DNA from: Aradus depressus
Taxonomy: Eukaryota; Arthropoda; Insecta; Hemiptera; Aradidae
Direction of reading: 5' to 3'
DNA: 64,000 bases
Assembly (NCBI GenBank): GCA_963662175.1
Contig: OY759225.1
Location: 5,405,107-5,469,106, forward strand
Below, in pieces: positions 44,301 to 55,515 of this stretch; position 1 is the first letter of the stretch, and each line of letters opens with the position of its first letter. Both the position numbers and the translations under genes were made by a program. Below the pieces are notes generated by a model. That model saw nothing but the letters and a program-made list of their open reading frames with translations, was not told where the DNA came from and made no database searches.

Positions 44301-47300
44301 TCTTAATGTATAAATTCTTTTGACGTATCCTATTACCATGTATTGGTTTAACGGAAATAAATTTATTATTATTATTACGTAAAACAAATCTCTCTGTTTG
44401 GATGTATGTTTTGTTTTGGTGTTAGTAAATATTAACTCAGGGGATATACGGTTATAATAGGTTTATATTGTTTAGTGTTTTCTGTTTAATAAATATAATA
44501 TTTCAGTTTGTTTTCATGTAAATTATTTAATGTTAATTATTGGTTTAGTCACAATTATGTCATGTCCTTTACTCATATCTACATACATTAACGCAATAAT
44601 AACATTTTATATATGTCAATAAAGGCCATGAAGGCACACTCAGTGCCGAAAGGTTGGCAGAAATTCTACAAGTTTGTTTATTATTCTTATTCGACCACAA
44701 TCATCTCTCCTCATTATTAGTTCATATGTCATTGTACCTATTTGCCATTTACTAGCTTACATAGTCCTATATTCATAATTGTCATCGGATTTACCTATGG
44801 TTTTTTTACAGATTATAAATCTGTACCCCAGAGGTAAAGGGCACCATGTCACAAAACTTTAATTTTTCAGGAAAAGGGCACCATGTCACAAAACTTTAAT
44901 TTTTCAGGAAAACAAGTTTTTGATTTTTTTCAACTTCATTTTCAGGTTTCTTCGCTAATAATAGGAATTGCTCTGCGCAACATTCGCTATTTATAGTAAT
45001 AGGACATAGTGCTTTATACCACTATATAGAGCGAAAAATGTACATCGCAAACATGGTGCCAACTACATTTCATAAAAAAATGGACATAGTGTCCTTTACC
45101 TCCGGGATACAGAAATATACACAATAAATAAAAAAATAATAAAATGTCTGTTAATAGTTATTATAAATAGTTTAACGAAACCCAAATCAGACCTAAAACA
45201 TATCAGTTTTACTTACATGCTGGTATTGAGGATAAATTCTTTTGTTGAGAGACCCATAGAGAAATTATTTTGGGTCAATTTGCCTTGAGATGAATCGAAT
45301 GTTGATTGGGCTCCGCACAACCATCCTAAAAGCAGAAAAAAATATATATATATATACAATAATTTCTACAATTTAATACAAATATTACAGAATGTATTAT
45401 AATATAAGAGTGCGCATTACCGGCATATCCCAAAACAGCACCCGCCTTCAAAACAGGGCCCCCTTTTTTGAAATCAGAGTCCAAATTCAAAGCGCAGCTA
45501 TCATTTTTAAATTCTGCCTTTAGCCTCAAGGTCTTATCGCTGAAAAAAAAAAAAAAAATTAAATTATTTAAATTATTGCAAATAAATATACAATTTAGAG
45601 AGTTGCATTGCTATAAATTTTTCCCTTGCCAACTTTATAAGTACTTGTGCTACTGTGCTCCAGACTGCCGGTCCCGAACCCAGGTGTGGCTCTTCGGATG
45701 CGATGTTCAGACCATTGTCTCGAGCCTGTCCGAGGTTCAGGTATTCGTTAAAGACTCCTTCTCCTTCTATCCCAGGGTAAAATATAGGTGTCCCACCATA
45801 GGTTGTCCACCAGAGCGACGAAAAGTCGCTTTACTCAGAACCATATCGAGCCATAGAGCCTCAACAACGTAACAGGAGGAATCATAATAACAAACAAAAA
45901 GTCGTTGGAGAATCCCCAACATGAATTAAGCAATTACGTTCTCGCTCTCCCCCTAAAACTCAATATTTGACTTACATAGTAGCTTTCCTCAAACTAAATT
46001 TGTGTTGAACATTCATTAGCGTACTTGAGTCATCCCCCCCCCCCCCTCCTCTCGCCCCTTCCCTTCGACAGGAAAATTAATAGGTGCCATTCTTATGGAA
46101 TTTTGCATTTAAATATAAAACTTTATGTCGATACATTCATTCTAACGTGGGTTTTAGTCTGAATATACGAGTACATATAAAATGTGTCGATACATTCATT
46201 CTATCGTGGGTTTTAGTGTACACAGTAACAGATACCTTTTTTTTTTTTTTTTTTGTAATGAGGAGGTTGGAAAATAAGAAAACCGATTACATGACTTCCC
46301 CTATACTTCGTGAAGGGTGGCGAAGCAGGGTTAATATTGAATAACATAATTAGTTATGACTCATGCCCGGGCTTTAAAACTTCGAGATCATATCTCCTAC
46401 TACCAGAGGAAAGAGCGCTCTGGTGGACATGAGCCAGACTCTATTATGGGAGTCCTACATTTTGTCTACCCTAAAGTTTTATTTACCTAGGCTCTTTAAT
46501 GGGGGGATCTCTAGGGATCTTTAATGATGATATTGTACAGGCTCGGGACCATAGCTTAACGTCCCATCCGAAGGACGGCGTGTTAATGTTTATTTTACCT
46601 CTAAATAACATATAATGTGTTACTGTTTCTGAAAAGTTCAATGCTCGGTTGATGCACTCGAAACTAAATGCATTCGTTCTACATACATATTTATAAGACC
46701 GCGTTACACTGAAGAGATACTTTAATTAAATAAAAACCACTCTTTGGAACTCATCATTAACATATGTTAATCAGTCATTATAATTAACAATCTACTAACC
46801 CTGGAGAAATCGGCAAGTGAAATATCGTGTTTTACTTCCCCAGACGTAAAGGGGATATACGTTATCTATAGACGGTGCCGCGATGGGAGCCTACCCAGGT
46901 CTAGTTACCTAGGATAGGAGTCGGAGTTATCTTTATTTTTACCTTCCTGATAAAAAAACAGACCTCAATTTGGAACCCGTCATCTTGAGCACAGTAGGCA
47001 AGAACACTACCCATGTGCTATCGACATAGCATGATACAATTCGAAGGTTCCCCCTCTTCCCAAACCAAAATAAGAACATGAACTAATATTTGAATAAATT
47101 ACCGATTTATGACGCAGCACGCGAAACCATGTCTTGTGTAGGAAAACTTGATTTTTATTTTAAAGGCACTTTTTGACAGAGAAAAACGTCTTTTTCTAAA
47201 GAAATAAATAAAACATTTTCGATTCTATGTTAAGGTTTGATATAATGAGTCATATTTAACTATTTTTATCATTATTCAATTAGAAAGTAAATCATTTTCA

Positions 47301-50300
47301 ACAATCTACTTAATCTCTCAGGTTTTAGCGGGAAAATAAGAAAACAATTTAGCTTATCTAAAATGGGGTTATAATAAAGATAAACATGTCCTTGACAGAC
47401 TCATGTTTCAATGGAATTTAGGTAAAATTGAACTCCCCAGCAGCCCTATCTAGCGGGGAATTTGAAAGAAATTCTATAACTTTTCCTCAGGAATTTCGAT
47501 TTCATTTCAAAGGAATTTCATATTTCCGTTAAATTTAATTAACTACCATTAACAGTAAATAATTTATACTTCTTCAGCTATAACGAAGTATAGAGGAAGT
47601 TATGTAAACGATCAGTAAATTTATGTTGAGTTTTCACAGAAATTTCATGTTTTCCGACCCCCTCCCCTTTAATATTAAAAAAAAAAAAAAAAATGCTGCC
47701 TGTAACTGTAAACACGATAGCTCCCGATATAATTAATGTATCGACACAAAATTCTATATGTGCATCCAGAACGACACATAATGATGATCTACAGCCAAAT
47801 CGGCCAAAGGGGAGGGGGGAATAGGGGAGGGGGTAGCTCCCAAAACAAAAACTCTACTAACTGCTGATGTAATGAATGTACCAACATTTTTTCCGGGAAT
47901 TCAGCTGAAAGGGAGCATCAGGAGGAGAGGGGGGAAGGGGGAGGAAGGTAGCTCAACTCAAAAACCTCAAATAACCGATGTAATGAATGAATTCTAAATT
48001 CACTGTAAAGTCAACTATTGATTTTTAGTCAAAACGGTTGAACGGTTTTGAAATTCATTGGTGGGTAAAGTATATTCTCTGTGATTTATATCTTGAACCA
48101 ATTCACCGGCGACTTTTTTTTTTTTTTAAAGAAGTAATAAAAATAGATAATTATAAAATAGTAGAATGGAAGAAAGATTACCCTGAGTGAGGAACAAAGG
48201 AGGTGTCACATGACAGCTTTGCCCCCTCACAGAAGTCAGACAAGGCCACTTCCGTGGCGATGACATTGTCCGTGTTCCACTTCTCTGTGAACGTCACACC
48301 TAGATAACACACAAACACAAATTATAATTAATAAAGAAAATAATTTTAAATAAGCAAGTGACCTCGTGAAAAGTGGTGATAATTGCTTTGATATGCAATT
48401 AACATGTCAGATGTTTTGAAGTGAAACTTCAGCGCGGCTTGTTACTGACAAAGACAGAAAACATCTATATGTTGACCAAAAAGTCCCATCCAGTGTATAA
48501 TATATTATATTTTCTCAGATATTATCAGGTCATAGAGATTTCAACTCCAAACTCTTTTTCTTTAAGAACAAGAATCTATAATGTTTATGTGGGTGCATCG
48601 AGACTGCAGAACAATGTAGTCCTCGATTGCCCGCTGTATGACCAGGCCAGTGTGGAGTTGATTCTCGGGACCCAGTGTTCAACCGGTATGTCGGCTCGTG
48701 GCGAGGGCAAAAAAATTAGGTGTGTCGGACAGAGGCGACTAACGTGGGCGATCGGAACGACATACCCTCACTTAAATACTCTACTCAGATCAAGAGCTCC
48801 CTCTACGAAGTCGAACGTGTGATGTTGCGCACACGCAAGGTGCACCCCAAAACAATAAAGAATCCCATCAATACTATTATTTTTCTCACTTTATTAGAAT
48901 TATCTAAACTATTTATTATTTATTTTTTTATTTACATCTGTTTTTTTATACATGAGGTAGTATATTACAGATGGAGGTTGGCATAATACATGATACTGAA
49001 AATTAGAAAAATAAAGAATAGTTTAAAAAAAAAAATACAGGAAATAAATATAAACATGTGAAGAGATGAATAGATAAATAAATAAAAAGTTCTCTAATGG
49101 TGCTCAAGTAAGAATAGAGTACAGAGAAATGTTGTTGAAAGAAAGAGAAAACTAAATAAATAGAAGAAAAACAAGAGAAAATAATCTAGTTCAGGGTGAC
49201 GAAGATCCTGTTAGTAAATTGAACATTAGATTAAATGAAAATGGTTTGGAAAAGAAAATTGGTAGCGTAAAAATATTTACAAAATGAAGAAATAAACAAT
49301 AAGACTTATATAAAAACAACTTATAAAGAAATAAAATAACAATAATAAATAAATGAAAAGTCCATTCCGGTGAAAAATTAAAAGAAAGCAAGTTTGACAT
49401 TCTGGTGGAAATTAAAAGAAAGCAAGTTTGACATTCTGGTGGAAATTAAAAGAAAGCAAGTTTGACATTCTGTGGAAATTAAAAGAAAGCAAGTTTGACA
49501 TGCTGGTGGAAATTAAAAGAAAGCAAGTTTGACATTCTGTGGAAATTAAAAGAAAGCAAGTTTGACATTCTGTGGAAATTAAAAGAAAGCAAGTTTGACA
49601 TTCTGTGGAAATTAAAAGAAAGCAAGTATGACATGCTGTGGAAATTAAAAGAAAGCAAGTTTGACATTCTGTGGAAATTAAAAGAAAGCAAGTATGACAT
49701 GCTGTGGAAATTAAAAGAAAGCAAGTTTGACATTCTGTGGAAATTAAAAGAAAGCAAGTATGACATGCTGTGGAAATTAAAAGAAAGCAAGTTTGACATT
49801 CTGTGGAAATTAAAAGAGTACTACATTGTTAAACTAAAAATTGTCTACTGACTGCAATGAAATAAAGAGAACAGAACTCAATAAAAGTAACAAGGAAATA
49901 AAATCTGCATTTAGAATTAACTATGTAATGAACATAACAATAAATTGGTTGATTCCCCCCCCCCCCCCCCCCTTTGGATGGTTCCACTGAAACTTAAAAG
50001 GTGTCATCCTTTTAGGGCTTTGTGTCAATGCATACGTTTTTGTGAACCTTAACCTCTCCCCTAAGAAAATCAATAGACGACGGACGACCTTCGAGGGTTC
50101 TAAGCGCAAATCGATCCGAAATATCGTTGAAAAATAGTGGAGAACTCTGGAAGATTTGTCGAAAATATGAAGAAGAAAGCATCCTAGAAAAGCCTACACA
50201 GTTTTCTCAGTGACGAGAATTAGAAACATTTTCTCTCGATGATATAACAGGAATAATATGGACTGAAGTTGAGATGTTAGCTCGCTTCCAAATTAATTAT

Positions 50301-53300
50301 TTTTATTATTGTTATTATCTTTTTTTTAAAATGATAATGAAACTAAAACTTCAAAACACAGAACAATAATTATTATAATTGAAGAGCACGGGGAAAAAAC
50401 CAGGTTTGTCACTTTTTTCTCGAATGTGAGATATCGCCACTACAGTATTAGTATATTAAACATTATTCACGATTCACCATCGTTACGGGCTTCAAAAAGA
50501 CGGTTTGTCACTACGAAAACGGAAGCTGAAAATATGACGTGCGGGGAATTGATACGATACGGACTTTCAAACATTAACTTTCAGTTTTCTCAATTTCAAC
50601 ATCTGATGACAAACCTGGTTCTTTGCCCGTGCTCTTCAATTGTCCTACATTTTTAATTCCACTATCAATTTTTAGCCAAATATTGTTAATAATGGTCAAA
50701 TATTGGAAGGTATTAGTAGAAAATACACCTGAAAAACAGGTTTGGAAATGGTAAAAATATCCAGTTTTATTCGTTTAACAAAATGGTTGGCATTCCTCAG
50801 TCTCTGATTATGTAACGTATTGACGGAGAGTAAGGCCTTACGAGATTAATTGATTGAAATACAAGCATACTCATCAGGAGCCAATATAAGGTTGAACAAC
50901 AATTGTTTTTTTGTGACTCATGCCCGGGCTCAATATCGCCTACTACCAGACGCGGGATATGAGCCCGATTTTACTATGGAAGTCCCCTTGTTTAGTTACA
51001 AAATCGAGATGCATGGTGATGGTGAGAGAAAAATTACCATACAAAAAGTTGTCAGTGAATCACCGGCTATGTACTTCCCCAGCACGAATTACTCAATTAT
51101 ATTTTCGCACTTGTCAATACATTCATTACAATGGCAGTTATTAGTTAGAACCGATATGACTGAAAATCAATAGGTGTCACCCTTAGATGGTTCTGGATAC
51201 AAATATAAAATGTTGGGTCAATACATTCATTCTATTGGGAGTTATCGTGTGAACACTGACATTTTTTATTCCTTTTATGGAAGAGGAGGGTCGGAAAATA
51301 TGAAATTCCGTTGATAATTCAGTATCGAATTTCTGTATATAACTTTCCGTATACTTGGTATAACTGGGGAAGTAAACATGTCAATATTTAAGATGCTAAG
51401 TGCTTAAATAATGAGCAGTTGGCTCAAATACAAGAGGAGCCTTTATTTAGAACTAAAACGTCATAGCCGTACTTATACCCAGTGAATATGGTTTCAATGT
51501 AAATATTTACTTCACAGGTTGTCAAATAAGATGTAGTCTGACCTCTCATAGATTTTTATTAGTATTAGCTAGCCGGCTTTCGAGGTTGCCCTCATCAGGC
51601 AGTCTACAATAGAAACCATCCAATAAAAAACAGATTCTGTTGGTAACAATTATAAAATATAAACGCAATAAAGATTTAAATAAATATAAATACATTAAAT
51701 TATAAAAATAAAAAAGAAATTATTTTTCCTAACAAACAGAACCTGTTTTTTTTTTTGGTTTTTGTTGCTTATGGATGGTTTCTTTTGTAGACTGCCTGAT
51801 GATGAGGGCAATCTCGAAAGCCGGCTAGCTAATACTAATAAAAATCTGTAAGAGGTCAGACTACATCTTATTTGACAACCTGTGAAATAATCACTTCTCA
51901 CTACATCAACCATCATCATAGTAAATATTTACAGCTGACAACATTCATGAACTTTCGAAATTATATTTTAAATACAACAGACTCAATAAACCGAGCTGCG
52001 ATAATCCAATTTTGTAATAATCCAAGACAATCTTTCTTTCTATGTTGATATACATACATATAAATATGCGCCGGTAGCTCAGAGGTAGAGTGCTAGCTTG
52101 CTGAGCTCAAGATCGCGGGTTCGAAACTCGGCCGAGGCCCTTAATTTTTTTTATCTGGGAGGTGAGAACATTTTGAGCCATTCTTTCAGATGGGAATTTA
52201 AGTGTTGGTCCCGAGCCTGTATGTTGTAAGGTATTCCCCTGAGGTTAAAAACAGACCCCTAATATGGGTGAATAAACAAAAAGTTGGCAAAATTTCGGAC
52301 TCCTTGGGTAAAGTAGAGAAAAACTCCCATCCTGAGTGATTTTAATTTTTTTGCTGATCTTTATTGTGACCAATTATTGTTATATATACTAAGGGTTATA
52401 ACCCTTGGTCCAGACTCTATTTGGGAGTTTTTTGACTCGACTTCTTTTCGTATATTGTACATTCCCTGTACATACTTTAGTTTTGCGTTGTTTCAAATCA
52501 AAGGTTGAATCAATAAATAAGCAAATACGGTCTAGAAGGAAGATTCTAATTGACAGATGAAATGTTAACAATACTGATAAAGAGATATTGTTAAAAAAAA
52601 AAAAATTGAAATAGAGATATTTCTTAATTACACACGAAATTATGTTCTAAAAATAACAACACTAATAAGATATTTTATTATCTTTTTTAATGATTATTTT
52701 TGGAAAAGTACTCTAGATAAAAATAAGTTTGTGTCTTATGACTTGACACTATCAAAATGGTGTACAGAACTGTACACTCTAACATGAAGATAAACTCTTA
52801 TAGAGGTTTGGTAATATAAACCCGTTTTATATGTCAAGAAAAAAAAAATAGAATACTTTAAAATGATAAGGGGCCGCCCCACTCGATATTTTCAAATGTC
52901 ACCGTTAGCTCAATAAGAACTTATACGTTTCCAGACTCTCAACTATGAGTGTCAATTTGTTAAATTCGTAAATCTTCTAAGTACGAACCCAGACATGATT
53001 TCAAGGAAAAAGAAGCTTTAACTAAGAGGCCATACCGCTCTGGGGGACATGATCCCGACTCCACTGCGGGAGTCTCTAATTTTGGCTACTTAGGGGTTGT
53101 CTCCAAGGGTAGGATTTGAAATGAGTACCAGACTGCTCAACGTCCCATCCAAAGGACGGCATGCTCAAGGTTTTTTCCCCTTCCAGATAAAAAAAAAAGT
53201 AAAGGCCTCGTTCGGGTTAAGCTTGAGCTCAATAGACAAGAATTTTCCGACCCATCTAGATCCTCATAAGGACACATAGTGATTTTCAGCCTAATCAGCA

Positions 53301-54140
53301 AAAGGGGAGAGGCTTAAATCTACCTATATTAATTCCCCAGCTATACGAAGTAGAAGTTTTGTAATCGGTCAGAAATTCAATGCGGAGTTTTTCAACAGAA
53401 TTTCATGTCTTTCGACGTCCAGACTCCATTTGGAACATAACTTGTCAAATTTATGAAGAAAAAAAATGCTGTCTGTGCGTCTTTCTGTAAACACGATAAA
53501 AAAAATGCTGTCTGTGCGTCTTTCTGTAAACACGATAAAAATCCCGATAGAATGGATGTATCACGGAATTTGATATAACTCCAGAAACCTTCAACGACTC
53601 CTATGGATTTTTAACCAAATCGACCAAAGAGGAGAGACTGAACACAAAAACTCTAATAACTGCCGATGTAATGGATATATCGACATGAAATTTCATATTT
53701 AAAGTTAAAACCCAATGAGGACATAACCTGTCAAATTTCAGCTATATCAGCTGAAGGGAGAAGAGGTTTCAGAGGGGGCTAAATTCAAAAACCATAATAA
53801 CTCCCGATGTAATGAAATACAATGTGATACACTTACCTTTTTTCTCTATAAAATCTATATTTGTGTATTTATATAAATTGACAATGCTTGTAATTGGTTA
53901 TTTTCCTGAATAAATAAGTGTAAAAAAAAACTCACCGTATTCCTTAAACTTGTACTTGGTCTCAAGGTTGCCAAAGACTTTCCCAGTCTCCTGGTTGGAG
54001 ACACCGCCCGTACTGAACTCAACTCCAGTATTCGTTTTAGTTTTAACATCCAACTTAAGAAGACCAAAATGATAGCCCTTTCCAAATACATCTCGGGCGT
54101 TCTTTCCAAGGTCTCCATAAAATGGGGGTGCCATAACGAG
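41296..54140 (-). CDS. VDAC: VDAC, mitochondrial outer-membrane porin, whole gene
   Basis: VDAC is the 19-strand beta-barrel that passes metabolites and ADP/ATP across the mitochondrial outer membrane. Six coding exons on the minus strand (54134-53936, 48299-48182, 45539-45421, 45325-45217, 42743-42535, 41387-41296) splice in frame to 281 aa (human VDAC1 283). The N-terminal helix MAPPFYGDLGKNARDVFGKG, the TFTEKWNTDN strand with the membrane-facing Glu (E72, equivalent to human E73), KVNNQSLIGLGYAQ and the C-terminal DGKNFNEGGHKVG are conserved. The middle third (about residues 85-165) is unusually divergent and has several cysteines. The start follows an acceptor at 54,141. A minus-strand AATAAA is at 41,089-41,084. 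Confidence 0.96.
41459..41757 (-). mobile_element. SINE copy in the VDAC last intron
   Basis: Head, body and tail are all recognisable, with scattered substitutions; 72 bp beyond the VDAC exon 6 acceptor. Confidence 0.87.
41836..42205 (+). mobile_element. SINE, head truncated and interrupted
   Basis: Begins TGAGCTTAAGATCGCGAG. Between GAAAGAGCATCC and GGCGATATGACCTCG about 150 bp of unrelated sequence is inserted. Confidence 0.75.
42535..42743 (-). CDS. VDAC: VDAC coding exon 5
   Basis: Encodes NDGRVFSGSIFHKVSSKLET...GLGYAQKLRE, with the porin signature region near the C-terminus. Donor GTAACT. Confidence 0.96.
42862..43262 (+). repeat. R2 copy
   Basis: Two modules with AACTCTAATAACTGCCGTT and AACTCTAATATCTGCCGATG. 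Confidence 0.7.
44030..44056 (+). other. Degenerate hammerhead-like motif
   Basis: CTGATGTAAGAACGTCTC followed by GAAACATCGTTGG. A short poly(T) tract follows. Confidence 0.3.
44626..44659 (+). other. Hammerhead-like motif with GGCAC/GTGCC stem
   Basis: GGCAC, loop ACTCA, GTGCC, GAAA, GGTTGGC. The preceding CCATGAA looks like CCTGATGAA with two bases deleted. Confidence 0.4.
44821..45112. mobile_element. MITE with ~31-bp TIR and AAAT TSD
   Basis: The left end CTGTACCCCAGAGGTAAAGG and the reverse of the right end CTGTATCCCGGAGGTAAAGG match. AAAT flanks both sides (44,817-44,820 and 45,113-45,116). The unit GGGCACCATGTCACAAAAC is tandemly duplicated with a 37-bp period inside the left end. 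In VDAC intron 4. Confidence 0.8.
45217..45325 (-). CDS. VDAC: VDAC coding exon 4
   Basis: Encodes WLCGAQSTFDSSQGKLTQNN...FILNTS, equivalent to GWLAGYQMNF...TQSNFAVGY in human VDAC. Confidence 0.94.
45421..45539 (-). CDS. VDAC: VDAC coding exon 3
   Basis: Encodes DKTLRLKAEFKNDSCALNLD...GAVLGYA. Only the frame ends (GDK..., GAVLGY) are well conserved; the rest keeps the alternating beta-strand pattern. Confidence 0.92.
45664..45893 (+). mobile_element. Diverged SINE
   Basis: CTTCGGATGCGATGTTCAG, TCGAGCCTGTCCGAGGTTCA and CCACCAGAGCGACGAAA are retained. Confidence 0.65.
45905..46332 (-). repeat. R2 copy with C-run
   Basis: Repeated TCGATACATTCATTCTA phrases and the terminus TTCCCCTATACTTCGTGA. 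A run of about 13 C lies at 46,036. Confidence 0.7.
46349..46612 (-). mobile_element. SINE, head truncated
   Basis: GTTATGACTCATGCCCGGGC through GGACGGCGTGTTAATG, with a small internal duplication around AGGGATCTTTAATG. Confidence 0.85.
46840..47030 (-). mobile_element. Very diverged SINE
   Basis: TTACCTAGGATAGGAG and ATCTTGAGCACAGTAGGCAAG keep the SINE order; most else is lost. Confidence 0.45.
47572..48110 (+). repeat. R2 copy, long
   Basis: Terminus CAGCTATAACGAAGTATAGA, then several modules ending near the VDAC exon 2 donor. Confidence 0.8.
48182..48299 (-). CDS. VDAC: VDAC coding exon 2
   Basis: Encodes VTFTEKWNTDNVIATEVALS...SFVPHSG. Donor GTAATC; phase 2 at both ends. The TEKW glutamate is the membrane-facing residue of strand 4. 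Confidence 0.95.
48421..48850. other. GC-richer segment of unknown origin
   Basis: Between AT-rich stretches, 48,590-48,850 is noticeably GC-richer and partly open, but no frame gives a recognisable protein. It may be a fragment of a mobile-element coding region. Confidence 0.25.
49368..49818. repeat. 33/34-bp tandem array
   Basis: About 13 units of GGAAATTAAAAGAAAGCAAG plus TTTGACATTCT. The first few are 34 bp and the rest 33 bp. The last part alternates two variants (TTTGACATTC and TATGACATGC), a 66-bp higher-order unit. It is open in one frame on each strand because 33 is a multiple of three. In VDAC intron 1. Confidence 0.95.
49950..50150 (-). repeat. R2 fragment with C-run
   Basis: A run of about 18 C at 49,957-49,974, then CTGAAACTTAAAAGGTGTCA and AGAAAATCAATAGACGACGG. 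Confidence 0.55.
50377..50641. mobile_element. MITE with ~33-bp TIR
   Basis: Ends GAAGAGCACGGGGAAAAAAC and (reverse) GAAGAGCACGGGCAAAGAAC, both continuing to CAGGTTTGTCA. AATT borders both ends as a possible TSD. Confidence 0.78.
50912..50997 (-). mobile_element. SINE tail fragment
   Basis: GTGACTCATGCCCGGGCTC through CTATGGAAGTCC. An R2 copy follows. Confidence 0.7.
51000..51378 (-). repeat. R2 copy
   Basis: AGTGAATCACCGGCTATGTA at one end, GAAAATCAATAGGTGTCACC inside and CTTGGTATAACTGGGGAAGT at the other. Confidence 0.7.
51511..51886. repeat. Fold-back with GAG/CTC-family hammerhead-like motifs
   Basis: Arms of about 113 bp (51,511-51,622 and 51,773-51,886) flank an AT-rich loop. The motif is at 51,598-51,571 (minus) and 51,796-51,829 (plus): CTGATGA...GAG...CTC, GAAA, GCCGGCTAGC. 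Confidence 0.8.
52067..52320 (+). mobile_element. SINE with well preserved head
   Basis: GCGCCGGTAGCTCAGAGGTAG and GGGTTCGAAACTCGGCCGAG; the body is diverged and the 3' part lost. Confidence 0.83.
53010..53240 (-). mobile_element. SINE, shortened
   Basis: AACGTCCCATCCAAAGGACG and the GACTCCACTGCGGGAGTC block; head and tail incomplete. Confidence 0.75.
53325..53832 (+). repeat. R2 copy with a 51-bp internal duplication
   Basis: CCAGCTATACGAAGTAGAAG terminus. AAAAATGCTGTCTGTGCGTC is repeated in tandem near 53,463-53,560. It ends 104 bp from VDAC exon 1. Confidence 0.8.
53936..54134 (-). CDS. VDAC: VDAC coding exon 1
   Basis: Encodes MAPPFYGDLGKNARDVFGKG...LETKYKFKEY. It holds the amphipathic N-terminal helix and the first beta strands. 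Six UTR bases (54,140-54,135) precede the ATG in the same exon. Donor GTGAGT. Confidence 0.96.
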
Positions 54141-54624
54141 CTGAAATATATATAACTATTAAAATTAAATACAAGTACGTTTGTGCAATACACTTATTTA
54201 TGTGACAAGAAACAAGAAAAAAAAAAAGTCCAATGGAGGAAACCAAATCCAGTTATAATTACAATGTAAATTGTATAAAAGTATGTGCTGATTTATAAAA
54301 GTTGATCCGGTTTCGTCTGGAATAGGATTATAAAAAATAAGCCACTGCATGGGTGTATCCCCCACAAAGCAAGATGTTTTAATATTAGAATTAACTTTTT
54401 TTTTTTCATCCAAAGCAAGTTTTACATTACAGATTTAGTTAAAATAAACAAATTTATTTTTTAAAAAAAATCCAAAGTAATGAACGAAAAAGAAATTTTC
54501 AACAAATAATTAAAAATGAATGCAAGTTCATATTCAATCACTCCATACAAATAACAAACATTTAACGTGAAGAAACGTTATTTAATTACTTTAAATTAAC
54601 ATATAAAACGTATTCCCAACTTAC

Positions 54625-54695
54625 TTAGTAAAACAAACCCGGTTCCAGAAATAAAATAGACACGCAGCTACACCTCAATGGCGAAAGCAAGTTCG
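54625..54695 (-). other. VDAC: Possible 5' UTR exon of VDAC
   Basis: A minus-strand donor (ACTAA then GTAAGT) at 54,625 is preceded by a locally GC-richer stretch. It is about 0.5 kb upstream of the coding exon's acceptor. The upstream boundary is guessed. Confidence 0.35.
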
Positions 54696-54699
54696 AATA

Positions 54700-55515
54700 A
54701 AAAAAGTAAGGAAAAAAAAAAGAAAAATTCAACTGTAATCAATATTATCAATAATAGATTTTTAAAAACAATAAAAAATTAATAAGTTATTTTAAAAGAG
54801 ATATTAGGTTGATTAATATTTTTATTGTCGATCAATAATAAAATTATGGACCCATTACTCTAAAAGGCAGTGAATAACGGAGGGAATCTAATTGTTTTTG
54901 AATCTTGAATGAACTATAGCGTTTCTCTTTCATTTTTTTATATTTTAAATTGCTATAAAGAGTAATTATAAACTATCTTCATCTTTATATAAACAACTGA
55001 AATAACCTTGGTTGGCCATGGTACAGTACATTCTGGAGCGTCCTGGCCAGAAAATCTTGAATCGTCTGCAGCATCTTGACAGCTGCATGGATCTTCCAGG
55101 AACACTTTCACTTCGCATTTATCTTTATTTAAATTACATAAAAAGTCTGAACCAGGCATATTCTTCGATCATTTTACATTGCGAGTATTATATTAATAAA
55201 GTAATCTTCAATTTTTAAAGCCATAGAGAAGACTTTTTAATACTAAATCATATTAAGATAATTCCAAAATAACATTTTTTTGTACTAATAATTTAGAAGA
55301 ACATATGATCTTGTAATACATTTTGACAAACTATTCCATGTGCAAATTAAAATATCAAAAATAAATTACCTGGTCTTCTCAGATTTAGCGTATACATTTT
55401 ATATTGGAGTGCTTGCTCTATTGTTAGTCGTCTTACAACTGACTAAATAATAGTGTACTTTGTGTATAATAAATATATATATATTATATTTTTATTTGTA
55501 TAATTCAATCGGCAA
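54700..55515. other. Upstream region of VDAC, unassigned
   Basis: AT-rich. A minus-strand open segment at 55,159-54,990 (KDKCEVKVFLEDPCSCQDAA...) ends near a weak donor. A second exon-like piece lies at about 55,440-55,370 (donor CCAG then GTAATT). Neither is recognised. Confidence 0.3.

Noticed and set aside
49368..49818. CRISPR-like array
   Set aside because: Units are contiguous with no spacers, and the genome is eukaryotic.
49479..49851. Repeat proteins read on both strands (WKLKESKFDIL and LLSFNFH repeats)
   Set aside because: They arise because 33 bp is divisible by three; 34-bp units and stops break the frame at the start of the array.
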